In this document: positions 1 to 7,203 of the stretch, piece by piece
Layout: every line of letters begins with the position of its first letter
Position numbering within the stretch: position 1 is the first letter of the stretch
Translations under genes and position numbers: made by a program
NCBI GenBank assembly: GCA_024640825.1
Contig: JAHEEG010000015.1
Coordinates: forward strand, 1 to 40,401
Origin: Gammaproteobacteria bacterium
GTDB taxonomy: Bacteria; Pseudomonadota; Gammaproteobacteria; Pseudomonadales; Azotimanducaceae
DNA length: 40,401 bases
Reading direction: 5' to 3'
Notes under the pieces: generated by a model
What the model was told of the DNA's origin: nothing
The model's input: only the letters and a program-made list of their open reading frames with translations
The model's database searches: none

Positions 1-171
1 CTTGGGGCGGTGAGCCTGCAGTTTCGGCGGCCAGTGGTGGTAGAGGTGTTGCCGGTGCTGGAAATCGAGCACGCCAGAGCCCGCGCGTCTGACGACGAGT
101 TCAACAAGGGGTACGAGGCCGCGGCCGCGGCTCTGGAAATGATTCACTGGCGTCGGTCTGTGGGCGCCTGA
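1..171 (+). CDS. C-terminal fragment of an unidentified protein
   Basis: An open frame enters from the left edge and ends at a TGA at 169-171, giving the last 56 residues of a protein. The fragment has a hydrophobic strand-like stretch (PVVVEVLPVLEIE) and a charged helical end finishing WRRSVGA. I do not recognise it firmly. The strand pattern vaguely recalls the C-terminal part of PlsC-type lysophospholipid acyltransferases, which is a guess. It points toward smpB on the opposite strand, with only about 50 bases between the two stop codons. Confidence 0.5.
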   Translation, partial: LGAVSLQFRRPVVVEVLPVLEIEHARARASDDEFNKGYEAAAAALEMIHWRRSVGA

Positions 172-221
172 CAGCGGGTGCCAGGGGGGGTACCTGGCCG
201 CAAGAAATCAGCGCCGATAAC

Positions 222-698
222 TCAGCCCGTCTGCTTCATCAGGCGTTCTTTCTGCCGGCTCCAGTCTCTGTCGCGGCTTGCGGCGCGTTTGTCGTGCTGC
301 TTTTTGCCCTTGCCCAGGGCGATCTCACACTTCACCCGGTTGCCCTTCCAGTACAGGGCGGTGGCGACGCAGGTGAAGCCTTTCTGCTGGGTGGCCGCGT
401 AGATGCGGGCAATTTCTTTGGCGTGCAGCAGCAGCTTGCGGGTGCGCTGGGGATCCGCCACCACGTGGGTGGATGCGCTGGCCAGCGGCGTGATGTTCGC
501 GCCCAGCAGCCAGGCCTCGCCGTTTCTGACCAGTACATAGGAATCCACCAGCTGACCTTTGCCAGCCCGCAGGCTTTTGACTTCCCAGCCTTCCAGCGCG
601 ACCCCCGCCTCAAAGCGATCCTCCAGCAGATAGTCGTGCCTCGCCCGCTTGTTGAGGGCGATGGTGCCGGTCGGGACTTTTCCTTTCTTGCTTGCCAC
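222..698 (-). CDS. smpB: SsrA (tmRNA)-binding protein SmpB
   Basis: SmpB binds tmRNA and delivers it to ribosomes stalled on mRNAs without a stop codon, for trans-translation. The 158-residue product has the usual family length. It contains typical SmpB blocks: [20 protein letters not shown] near the N-terminus, [14 protein letters not shown], and a basic C-terminal tail ([20 protein letters not shown]) that would enter the mRNA channel. The start chosen is GTG at 698, giving (M)[10 protein letters not shown], because family members begin with such a short lysine-rich leader; the open frame continues upstream but the extension is not SmpB-like. No Shine-Dalgarno precedes this GTG, and a perfect TATAAT lies 6 bases upstream (see the promoter entry). 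The gene is divergent from the transporter at 778. Confidence 0.96.
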   Translation of the reverse strand: MASKKGKVPTGTIALNKRARHDYLLEDRFEAGVALEGWEVKSLRAGKGQLVDSYVLVRNGEAWLLGANITPLASASTHVVADPQRTRKLLLHAKEIARIYAATQQKGFTCVATALYWKGNRVKCEIALGKGKKQHDKRAASRDRDWSRQKERLMKQTG

Positions 699-704
699 GG
701 CGCG

Positions 705-710
705 ATTATA
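705..710 (-). promoter_or_regulatory. Candidate -10 box of smpB (possible leaderless transcript)
   Basis: Read on the minus strand, a perfect TATAAT occupies 710-705 and is followed by CGCGCC and then the GTG start at 698. A start of transcription 7 bases after the box would coincide with the first base of the start codon. No convincing -35 hexamer is visible at 16-18 bases (the sequence there is ATAACC-like). The match may be chance, but no Shine-Dalgarno offers an alternative. Confidence 0.4.
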
Positions 711-777
711 CGGGTGAACCTTGAGGCGGTTATAGCGTTGGGCCACAATCGCGCCAACCTCACCCCCAGGTAGCACA

Positions 778-2139
778 ATGGCGGCAAGCACGGAATCCCG
801 ACATGGCATGTGGTCCAGCCGGTGGCTGTTCGTTCTTGCGGCCGCCGGATCAGCGGTGGGTCTCGGCAATATCTGGAAGTTCCCCTACATCACCGGGGAA
901 AATGGCGGCGGGGCCTTTGTGCTGATCTATCTCGCCTGCGTGGCATTCGTCGGTCTGCCGATCATGATGGCCGAAGTGCTCCTGGGCCGCGAAGGGCGGC
1001 AGAGCCCGATCAATACCATGCGAACCCTGGCACAGCGCTATAACCGGAATCCGCTGTGGGTGCTTATCGGCTGGATGGGCGTGCTGGCCGGGTTTCTCAT
1101 CCTTTCCTACTACGTGGTCATTGCCGGCTGGGCCCTCTACTACGTCAGCGAGATGGCCAACGGCGCCTTTTACCAGGCGTCGCCTGAAACGGCGTCTGCA
1201 ACCTTCAGCCGGTTTCAGGCGGACCCGCTGCAGATGATCCTCTGGCAGACCCTGTTCATGGCTGCGACGGTGTTCATCATCTCCAAAGGGGTGATCAAAG
1301 GGCTCGAGAGGGCTATCCGCTGGTTCATGCCCCTGCTTTTCCTGCTCCTGCTGTTGCTGCTGGGTTACGCGTTCACTACGGAGAGTTTCGCAGAAGGGGC
1401 CCAGTTCATGTTCGCCTTCAATTGGGAAGATGTCACCAGCAGGACGGTGCTCATTGCCATGGGCCAGGCCTTCTTCACTCTGAGTCTGGGCATGGGCGCT
1501 ATCATGGCGTATGGCGCCTATCTGCCGGCCTCGGCGTCTATCGGCAGCACCGTCTTTTTCATCGCCGGGCTGGATACGCTGGTGGCGGTTGCCGCGGGGT
1601 TGGCCATATTTCCCATTGTGTTCGCCAACGGTCTCGAGCCTTCTCAGGGCCCAGGGCTGATGTTCGTCACCCTGCCGCTGGCCTTCGGTCAGATGCCCCT
1701 GGGCGCCTTGTTCGGTACCCTGTTCTTCGTGCTGGTGAGCTTTGCAGCCATCACCTCGGCGATCTCCATTTCGGAGCCCGCGCTGGCTTACCTGGTCGAG
1801 GAATACAACGCCAAGCGCGGCCGGGTTGCCATCTCCCTGGGCGTGATCGCCTGGATTCTCGGTATCGGAACCGTGCTGTCCTTCAATGTCTGGGCCGATG
1901 TTCACATTGTGGGGTCACTGACCTTCTTCGATTTCGTCGACTACGTCTCGCAGAACGTCATGCTGCCGCTGGGGGGCATGCTTATCTCCCTGTTTGCCGC
2001 CTGGGGTTTGCCCAGAACGGTCATCGGCGAGCAGTTGGGCATTCAGAGCGGCTGGGTCAACGTGATCTGGAAGCTGCTGTGTGGGGTCATTGCCCCTTTG
2101 GGCGTGCTGATCGTATTCATCAGCACGATTCTGAGCTGA
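778..2139 (+). CDS. Sodium-dependent transporter, neurotransmitter:sodium symporter (SNF/NSS) family
   Basis: This 453-residue polytopic inner-membrane protein belongs to the NSS/SNF family, which couples uptake of amino acids or similar solutes to sodium. TM1 carries the unwound sodium/substrate-site motif ([15 protein letters not shown]) followed by [13 protein letters not shown], characteristic of the bacterial YocR/YhdH-type branch. The Lys in GNIWKFP replaces the Arg found in LeuT-like members. Roughly 11-12 hydrophobic segments can be counted, including the conserved stretch [20 protein letters not shown] in the middle. The substrate cannot be told from sequence. ATG at 778 follows a CCAGG purine patch. 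The gene is not part of the usual smpB/ratA neighbourhood and looks inserted there. Confidence 0.93.
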   Translation: MAASTESRHGMWSSRWLFVLAAAGSAVGLGNIWKFPYITGENGGGAFVLIYLACVAFVGLPIMMAEVLLGREGRQSPINTMRTLAQRYNRNPLWVLIGWMGVLAGFLILSYYVVIAGWALYYVSEMANGAFYQASPETASATFSRFQADPLQMILWQTLFMAATVFIISKGVIKGLERAIRWFMPLLFLLLLLLLGYAFTTESFAEGAQFMFAFNWEDVTSRTVLIAMGQAFFTLSLGMGAIMAYGAYLPASASIGSTVFFIAGLDTLVAVAAGLAIFPIVFANGLEPSQGPGLMFVTLPLAFGQMPLGALFGTLFFVLVSFAAITSAISISEPALAYLVEEYNAKRGRVAISLGVIAWILGIGTVLSFNVWADVHIVGSLTFFDFVDYVSQNVMLPLGGMLISLFAAWGLPRTVIGEQLGIQSGWVNVIWKLLCGVIAPLGVLIVFISTILS

Positions 2140-2163
2140 CGGCGCTACTGAGTCCTGCTGCCC

Positions 2164-2604
2164 ATGCCGGTCATCAATCGTTCTGCCCTGCTACCCTTTC
2201 CGGCATCCACCGTGTATGACATCGTCAACGACGTGTCGCGCTATCCAGACTTTCTGCCCTGGTGCGCGGAGGCTCAGGTGCTGGAGGCTTCCGAGACCGA
2301 GGTCATTGCAGAGCTCGCCCTGCGCAGCAAGGGCATTACTGAGCGCTTTACCACGCGCAATCTGCTGATGCCCCACGAGCGCATCGAGCTGCGGCTGATA
2401 TCCGGACCGTTCCGTGAGCTCAGCGGTGTCTGGACCTTCGTTCGGCTCGGTAGAGATGAAGGGTGCAAGGTGAATCTGATGCTGCACTTCGAATTTACCG
2501 GCGCCCGTGCGCTGCTGGGAGGTGCGTTTTCCAGCGTGTTCGTGAAGGCCGCTGATCGTCTGGTGGACGCATTCTGCGATCGCGCCAGGGCGCTTCTCGG
2601 GTGA
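2164..2604 (+). CDS. ratA: RatA/COQ10-like SRPBCC (START-fold) protein
   Basis: The 146-residue product is a polyketide-cyclase/START-fold protein of the RatA family. The E. coli protein has been reported to interfere with 70S ribosome assembly, while close relatives (COQ10) bind ubiquinone, so either role is possible. The N-terminal block PVINRSALLPFPASTVYDIV plus DVSRYPDFLPWC is diagnostic. The C-terminal helix AADRLVDAFCDRARALLG closes the hydrophobic pocket. It sits 24 bases after the transporter and 34 bases before rnfH, the same ratA-rnfH pairing as in E. coli (ratA-ratB). Despite the old toxin/antitoxin names, nothing here indicates a functional TA pair. Confidence 0.93.
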   Translation: MPVINRSALLPFPASTVYDIVNDVSRYPDFLPWCAEAQVLEASETEVIAELALRSKGITERFTTRNLLMPHERIELRLISGPFRELSGVWTFVRLGRDEGCKVNLMLHFEFTGARALLGGAFSSVFVKAADRLVDAFCDRARALLG

Positions 2605-2638
2605 TGAGCTTGCGTGCGGTCGCCCCAGGTGCTGCTAG

Positions 2639-2914
2639 TTGCTGAACGTCGAGGTCGTCTACGCGCTGTCTGAAATGGCCCACACGGCGAATCTCACGCT
2701 GCCACCGGGCGCAACTGTCGCGCAGGCACTGGCCTTGCTGGCGGATCGGGAACCGTTTGCTTCCCTTGATCTTCAGCAGCTGCCCGTTGGCATCTACGGA
2801 GAGCGGGTAGACGCTGGCCGGGTGCTGGCCGATGGCGATCGGATTGAGCTTTACCGACCGCTCCAGGCCGATCCGCGAGAGGCACGGCGCCAGCGCTTAA
2901 AGGGGCGCCGGTAG
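2639..2914 (+). CDS. rnfH: RnfH/RatB family beta-grasp (ubiquitin-like) protein
   Basis: A 91-residue member of the RnfH (RatB/YfjF) family of small beta-grasp proteins. The start VEVVYAL, the central TLPPGATVAQALAL, and DGDRIELYRPLQADPREARR near the end match the family. The function of this family is not settled; it is found next to ratA and, in some bacteria, rnf genes. The start is TTG at 2639, directly after an in-frame TAG at 2636-2638, with AGGT at 2627-2630 as ribosome-binding site. A later ATG would remove the first beta strand. The C-terminus is rich in arginine (RRQRLKGRR). Confidence 0.92.
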   Translation: MLNVEVVYALSEMAHTANLTLPPGATVAQALALLADREPFASLDLQQLPVGIYGERVDAGRVLADGDRIELYRPLQADPREARRQRLKGRR

Positions 2915-2938
2915 CTGCCTGGCGCCTGCAGCGACTGG

Positions 2939-2966
2939 GCGCCCGCGGCTGCTAAGCGCCCGCGGC
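2939..2966. repeat. 11-bp direct repeats between convergent rnfH and bamE
   Basis: The 54-base gap between the convergent stop codons holds two copies of GCGCCCGCGGC, at 2939-2949 and 2956-2966. Several GGCGCC palindromes lie just upstream. The GC-rich self-complementary region could act as a transcription barrier in both directions, but no U-tract is present. Confidence 0.5.
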
Positions 2967-2968
2967 AA

Positions 2969-3364
2969 TTAGAGGCTTGAGACCGTGTCTTCGGGTTCGG
3001 GTTCGGGTTCGGGTTCGTTATCTTCGCTGTTCTCGCTGGGGGTGTAGTCACCGGTGAAGTAGGCGAGCACGTCGTTTTCGAAGAACAGGCTGACCATTTT
3101 TTTGTCTTTGTAGTAGCCGGGAACTTCGATGCTGTAGATGTAGTCCCAGCGATTGTCGTCGAAGGTGTTGCGGAACACGGGGTCGCCCATGACGTAGGCC
3201 ACCTGGCCTCGGGTCATTCCCGGCTTCAGCTGATCGATCATATCCTGGGTGATGACGTTGCCCTGCTGGACGGTCACCTTGTGCACGCGCGGCAGGCTGA
3301 AGCGTGGCATGGTGCATGCGCTGAGCAGGAGGCTGGCGCAGATCAGGCAGGCGATATGGCGCAT
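2969..3364 (-). CDS. bamE: Outer membrane protein assembly factor BamE (SmpA/OmlA lipoprotein)
   Basis: BamE is a lipoprotein subunit of the BAM complex, which folds beta-barrel proteins into the outer membrane. The 131-residue precursor has a lipoprotein signal peptide ending in a lipobox LSAC, with the lipidated Cys at residue 17. The BamE core follows: QGNVITQDMIDQLKPGMTRG, QVAYVMGDPVFRNTF and DRWDY-like NRWDYIYSIEVPG. The C-terminus carries a tail of alternating Glu-Pro (EPEPEPEPE) encoded by a hexamer repeat, followed by DTVSSL; this is not part of the fold. The gene lies 49 bases downstream of recN on the same strand, the conserved recN-bamE neighbourhood. Confidence 0.95.
   Translation of the reverse strand: MRHIACLICASLLLSACTMPRFSLPRVHKVTVQQGNVITQDMIDQLKPGMTRGQVAYVMGDPVFRNTFDDNRWDYIYSIEVPGYYKDKKMVSLFFENDVLAYFTGDYTPSENSEDNEPEPEPEPEDTVSSL
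2991..3017 (-). repeat. Hexamer microsatellite (TCGGGT)x4 in the 3' end of bamE
   Basis: On the plus strand four perfect TCGGGT units run from 2991 to 3014 and are followed by a partial TCG. On the coding strand they specify the (Glu-Pro)n tail of BamE. Because the unit is 6 bases, copy-number change would lengthen or shorten the tail without a frameshift. Confidence 0.85.
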
Positions 3365-3413
3365 GGTGGTCTGTGTGGCTGAAACGGGCTGCAGTTTACC
3401 CACCCGCAAGCGT

Positions 3414-5069
3414 TCAATGAAGCGCTCTGTTGTCTGCTTCCCGCAGCAGGGTTGCCGCGTAGTCTCGGGATTTGTCGGTAATATCGGCGCCCGCCAGCAT
3501 CCGTGCCAGCTCCTCGACCCGGCTGTCGTCCGCCAGGGCGTCGATCTGGGTGTCCTGCTCCCGGTCTTTGTGTACACGCAGGTGGTGATGACCCAGCGCA
3601 GCAACCTGGGGTGCGTGGGTTACGCAGATAACCTGAGTGTGAGCGGCCAGCGCCCGCAGCAGCCTGCCCACCACGTCTGCGGTGGTGCCCCCTACGCCCA
3701 CGTCTGCCTCGTCGAGCACCAGGCACGGTAGTGCGGATTTCTCGGCGGCAACTACCTGAATCGCCAGGCTGATCCGCGCCCGCTCGCCACCGGAGGCGAT
3801 CTTGTTCAGCGGTCCGGATGGGTATTTCGGATTGGTCTGCACGTGAAACTCCACGGATTCCAGGCCGCGCTCCGATTCAGATGGCGAAAATTCCAGCGTC
3901 AGCGCGCCGTCTTTGATGCCCAGGGTATTCATGCAGGCACTTACCGCGCTGGCAAACTCGTCTGCCGACCGGTACCGCTGTCGGGAAAGCGCTTTTCCGT
4001 GCTTCAGGAATGCAGCGTGTTCCCGCTCGACGACTTCCTGGAGGGTCTGCAGCGTCGAGCTGTCGGTTGACAGGCTGTCCAACTCCCCGCGCAGCGACTG
4101 CTGATGTTCGTGGAGCATCTGCGGGGTGACCCGGTGCTTGCGCGCCAGTTCGTGTATCTGATTCAGCCGATCATCCAGCGTGGCGAGATGTTCGGGATTG
4201 ATGTCCAGGGCGTCGTCATAGGCCCGCAGATCTCGCACCGCATCCGCAATGAGGTCGCCGGCGGCGCGCAGCGCGTCCAGCGCGCTCTGCAGTCTGGGGT
4301 GATCGTCGTCCATGCTGGCCAGGGCTCGAATCACGCGACCGCTGGCCTCGTCTTCCTCCAGGGCTGACAGGCTGTCGGCCGCCGTTTGCCGTAGATCCTG
4401 AGCCTGGGAAAGGCGTCGGTGCTCCGACGCAATCTTCGGGTACTCGTCCTCGTTGAGCGCCAGCGTTTCCAGCTCTTCCAGCTGATAGACCAGCAGTGAT
4501 GCCCGGTCGCTGCGGCTTTCCAGGTCGGCTTCCAGCGCCGCCGCCTGGGTGCAGGCTTTCTGCCAGGCCCTGAAGGCTTCCCGGCAGAATTGCAGCTCCT
4601 GCGGGTCGACCCCGTAGTCGTCAAGCAGACCCAGCTGCACGTCTCTCTGCGCAAGACGCTGGTTCTCGTCCTGGCCGTGGATATCGATGAGCTTCTCGCA
4701 AAGCTGACGCAGCACCTGCAAGGTTACCGGGGTGCTGTTGATGAATGCCCGGGACCGCCCGTCGGCATTGACCACCCGGCGTACCAGGCAGCGGCCAGCC
4801 TGATCTTCATCCGCAAGCGCCTGCTGGTCGAGGAACGCGGCTGCCGCGTTCAATCCGGAAACGTCGAACTCTGCGCTGATGTCTGCCCGTGCGGCGCCGG
4901 GTCGGACAATGTCTACCGTCGCGCGCTCGCCGAGCACCAGACTCAGCGCTCCCAGCAGTATGGATTTCCCGGTGCCTGATTCGCCGGTAATGACTGTCAG
5001 TCCCTCGCCGAAGCCGATGTCGAGAGATCGAACCAGGGCAAAGTCGCGGACGGTGAGCGCTTTAAGCAT
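3414..5069 (-). CDS. recN: DNA repair ATPase RecN
   Basis: RecN is an SMC-like ATPase that acts with RecA in double-strand break repair. The product is about 551 residues, the usual length. It starts MLKALTVRDFALV like other RecN proteins, with Walker A GESGTGKS near residue 30, a long coiled-coil middle, the ABC signature region IASGGERARISLAIQ, and Walker B PCLVLDEADVGVGG near the C-terminus. A GTG 12 bases upstream (5081) is in frame and could also be used; the family N-terminus favours the ATG at 5069. The upstream region shows no clear LexA box of the E. coli type (CTGT-N8-ACAG). The gene is divergent from hrcA. Confidence 0.97.
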   Translation of the reverse strand: MLKALTVRDFALVRSLDIGFGEGLTVITGESGTGKSILLGALSLVLGERATVDIVRPGAARADISAEFDVSGLNAAAAFLDQQALADEDQAGRCLVRRVVNADGRSRAFINSTPVTLQVLRQLCEKLIDIHGQDENQRLAQRDVQLGLLDDYGVDPQELQFCREAFRAWQKACTQAAALEADLESRSDRASLLVYQLEELETLALNEDEYPKIASEHRRLSQAQDLRQTAADSLSALEEDEASGRVIRALASMDDDHPRLQSALDALRAAGDLIADAVRDLRAYDDALDINPEHLATLDDRLNQIHELARKHRVTPQMLHEHQQSLRGELDSLSTDSSTLQTLQEVVEREHAAFLKHGKALSRQRYRSADEFASAVSACMNTLGIKDGALTLEFSPSESERGLESVEFHVQTNPKYPSGPLNKIASGGERARISLAIQVVAAEKSALPCLVLDEADVGVGGTTADVVGRLLRALAAHTQVICVTHAPQVAALGHHHLRVHKDREQDTQIDALADDSRVEELARMLAGADITDKSRDYAATLLREADNRALH

Positions 5070-5312
5070 GGTGTGAACCACGATGCGCCCATCTCGCGGC
5101 GGCTCTGATAACGCTTGATGAAATCCGGTGAAGTTGCATATGTTTGGCGCTGAATAGTATTGAGAGCCTGGTGTCGAGGTGATCGATGAACCGAATGGCC
5201 TCAGATAGATCTTAATACAGGCTTGGAGCAGAGATCTCGATACGGTAGAAGATCTTCATAGTAGAGGCCCATCGCCCATGTTACGGTCAGTCATCGGTAA
5301 GTTGTAGGCCCC
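5070..5312. other. recN-hrcA divergent intergenic region with three AGATCT motifs
   Basis: This is one of the two longest gene-free stretches. It must hold the promoters of both recN and hrcA, but I cannot assign clean -35/-10 pairs. Three AGATCT hexamers occur at 5207-5212, 5232-5237 and 5250-5255; the second lies in GAGATCTC and the third in the 10-bp palindrome GAAGATCTTC. No canonical CIRCE (TTAGCACTC-N9-GAGTGCTAA) is present. Confidence 0.45.
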
Positions 5313-6356
5313 ATGAAAAAGTCAGCGGAAAACGCCCTTGATGAGCGCGCCCAGCTGCTGCTGAAGCTGTTGGTCGAACGCTATATCGAGGAAGGTACGC
5401 CCGTGGCATCGAAGCTGCTGGCGGCCCAGCCGGGCATCGAAGTCAGTCCGGCGACCGTGCGCAACATCATGGCGGATCTGGAGGCCCAGGGGCTGGTGCG
5501 TTCGCCACATACGTCGGCGGGCAAGATTCCTACGGACCGGGGACTGCGGTTTTTCGTCGACAGCCTCCTCAGCGTGCGTCCGCTGGACGAGGCGCAGGTG
5601 CACCGCCTGCAACTGCAGCTTAACCCCGATCTGTCTCCCAAACAGCTGGTAGAGGCCGCCTCGAATCTGACCTCTCACCTGACCCGCATGACCTGCCTGA
5701 TCACCTTGCCGAGACGGGACCAGGTGGTATTGCGGCACGTTGAGTTTCTGCCGCTCTCCGGGGAGCGCGTCCTGGTAATTCTGGTGCTGAACGACCGCGA
5801 GGTGCAGAACCGGGTCATCCATACTCATCGCGCTTACAGTGATTCCGAGCTCACCCAGGCGGCAAACATGATTAACCGTGAGTTTGCCGGGCTGTCACTG
5901 CTGAAGGTGAGGGAAGCGCTGCTGGAGAGTATTCAGGCGGATAAGGATCGCATGGACAGTCTCATGCAGATGGCGCTAGACGTCGCCTCACAGGCTTTTG
6001 AACCCTCGGATGAGGCCGGTGACGGTCTGGTCGTGTCCGGCGAGACCAACCTGCTGGACTTTGCCGGCGATACGGGCCAGGTGCGCAAACTGTTTGACGC
6101 TCTTTCCCGCAAGGGGGGGATTCTTCATCTGCTGGACCAATGCCTGGAAAGTCCGGGTATTCAGCTGTTCATCGGGGAGGAGTCCGGTTATCAGGTTTTC
6201 GACGATCTCAGCCTTGTCACGTCCGTATATGAGGTCAACGGTGAGATGGCCGGTGTTCTCGGAGTCGTTGGGCCCACCCGAATGGCCTACCAGGAGATCA
6301 TCCCGGTGGTGGATATGACCGCGCGCATGCTCAGCGCGGCAATGACCTACTCCTGA
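5313..6356 (+). CDS. hrcA: Heat-inducible transcription repressor HrcA
   Basis: HrcA represses chaperone genes by binding CIRCE operators, and its folding is helped by GroEL. The 347-residue product has an N-terminal winged helix: EEGTPVASKLLA, then SPATVRNIMADLEAQGLVRS, then HTSAGKIPTDRGLRFFVD. A GAF-like HrcA domain follows, with VLVILVLNDREVQNRVIH and the end GVVGPTRMAYQEIIPVVD. ATG at 5313 lacks a strong Shine-Dalgarno. It opens the cluster hrcA-grpE-dnaK-dnaJ. No CIRCE is recognisable upstream of hrcA, grpE or dnaK, so its targets may be elsewhere (for example groESL, outside this window). Confidence 0.97.
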   Translation: MKKSAENALDERAQLLLKLLVERYIEEGTPVASKLLAAQPGIEVSPATVRNIMADLEAQGLVRSPHTSAGKIPTDRGLRFFVDSLLSVRPLDEAQVHRLQLQLNPDLSPKQLVEAASNLTSHLTRMTCLITLPRRDQVVLRHVEFLPLSGERVLVILVLNDREVQNRVIHTHRAYSDSELTQAANMINREFAGLSLLKVREALLESIQADKDRMDSLMQMALDVASQAFEPSDEAGDGLVVSGETNLLDFAGDTGQVRKLFDALSRKGGILHLLDQCLESPGIQLFIGEESGYQVFDDLSLVTSVYEVNGEMAGVLGVVGPTRMAYQEIIPVVDMTARMLSAAMTYS

Positions 6357-6386
6357 AGCACGGGCGCGGGCTTTTTCCGCCCGACG

Positions 6387-6414
6387 CTTGAAATTTGCTT
6401 TAGCTCCCCCAGAT
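6387..6414 (+). promoter_or_regulatory. Sigma-32 (heat shock) type promoter upstream of grpE
   Basis: CTTGAAA at 6387-6393 matches the sigma-32 -35 consensus perfectly. A 13-base spacer follows, then CCCCAGAT at 6407-6414, matching the -10 consensus CCCCATNT at all but one defined position. Transcription would begin near 6421, about 60 bases before grpE. The box lies between hrcA and grpE, so grpE-dnaK-dnaJ could be heat-induced independently of the hrcA promoter. Confidence 0.75.
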
Positions 6415-6482
6415 AGAGCCACTGGAAAGCGCCGTCAGCCCCAGCTGGAGGCCATGGATGTTTTTTTGGGAGCGAGCAGACC

Positions 6483-7094
6483 ATGCCGGGTGAAAAGGCG
6501 GATGAGAAAATGGCCGAGGAGGCCCAGAATGCTGTTCAAACCGAGCAGCAGACCGCGTCAGCGGGTCCGGGCGGCGAGGATCAACCGGTGACCAGCGATG
6601 TCGAGGGACCGCTGGCTGAAGCCCTGGCCCAGATAGAAAGTTATAAAGATCAGGCGCTTAGGGCGCAGGCCGAGGCGGAGAACACACGCCGCCGGGCCAG
6701 TCGCGACGTTGAAAACGCTCACAAGTACGCGCTGGAAAGCTTTGCTCAGGAACTGCTGCCCGTGCTGGACAGTCTGGAAAAGGCCGTTGAGCTGGCCACG
6801 CAGGCAGAGCCCGCGGAAGCGGGCGCTTCGGCGGGCGCAGAAGCCATTGCCGAGGGAGTACAGCTTTCTCTGAAGATGTTTCATACGGTGCTCGAAAAGG
6901 CCGGCATCGCCCAGGTGGATCCCCTCGGAGAGCCTTTTGATCCCCAGTTGCACGAGGCCATGGCGATGGTTCCAAGCGCCAGCGCTGAACCCAACTCGGT
7001 TATAGAGGTTATGCAGAAGGGCTACACCCTTAACGGGCGCCTGGTGCGTGCCGCCATGGTGGTGGTCAGCAAAGCGCCGGAACAGGCTGGGTAA
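6483..7094 (+). CDS. grpE: Nucleotide exchange factor GrpE
   Basis: GrpE releases ADP from DnaK in the chaperone cycle. The 203-residue product has an acidic, Gln/Ala-rich disordered N-terminus, a long helix ([18 protein letters not shown]) forming the dimer coiled coil, the four-helix region around [15 protein letters not shown], and the C-terminal beta wing [16 protein letters not shown] through [24 protein letters not shown] at 6483 is preceded by GGGAG about 10 bases upstream. It follows the sigma-32-type promoter and precedes dnaK by 109 bases. Confidence 0.97.
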   Translation: MPGEKADEKMAEEAQNAVQTEQQTASAGPGGEDQPVTSDVEGPLAEALAQIESYKDQALRAQAEAENTRRRASRDVENAHKYALESFAQELLPVLDSLEKAVELATQAEPAEAGASAGAEAIAEGVQLSLKMFHTVLEKAGIAQVDPLGEPFDPQLHEAMAMVPSASAEPNSVIEVMQKGYTLNGRLVRAAMVVVSKAPEQAG

Positions 7095-7203
7095 AAAGAT
7101 TGATACGCCGGGGTTGAAGTCGAGCGGTTTGCACAGATATTCCGGTTAACAGCGGTCCAGGCATGTCAGTCAGGGCCAGATAAAGATTCTGGAGAAAGCA
7201 AGA

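Noticed and set aside
178-402. Small plus-strand open frame opposite the 3' end of smpB
   Set aside because: It lies antisense to smpB, has no ribosome-binding site and looks like shadow sequence rich in Arg, Ser and Pro.
2164-2914. ratA-rnfH as a toxin-antitoxin system (RatAB)
   Set aside because: The names come from early annotation. Both proteins belong to widespread single-copy core families, the pair lacks TA features, and rnfH is a beta-grasp protein rather than an antitoxin type.
5144-5170. TTGGCGCTG-N9-GAGAGCCTG upstream of hrcA, with CIRCE-like spacing
   Set aside because: Only 6 and 5 of 9 arm positions match CIRCE, and the arms pair poorly with each other (5 of 9). CIRCE is normally among the best conserved operators, so this is probably chance.
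5082-5312. LexA (SOS) box for recN
   Set aside because: No CTGT-N8-ACAG or close variant is visible on either strand in the intergenic region; a divergent LexA motif cannot be excluded.
7095-7203. GTTGAAG near 7115 as a sigma-32 -35 box for dnaK
   Set aside because: No sequence resembling CCCCATNT lies at the right distance, and the grpE promoter upstream suffices.
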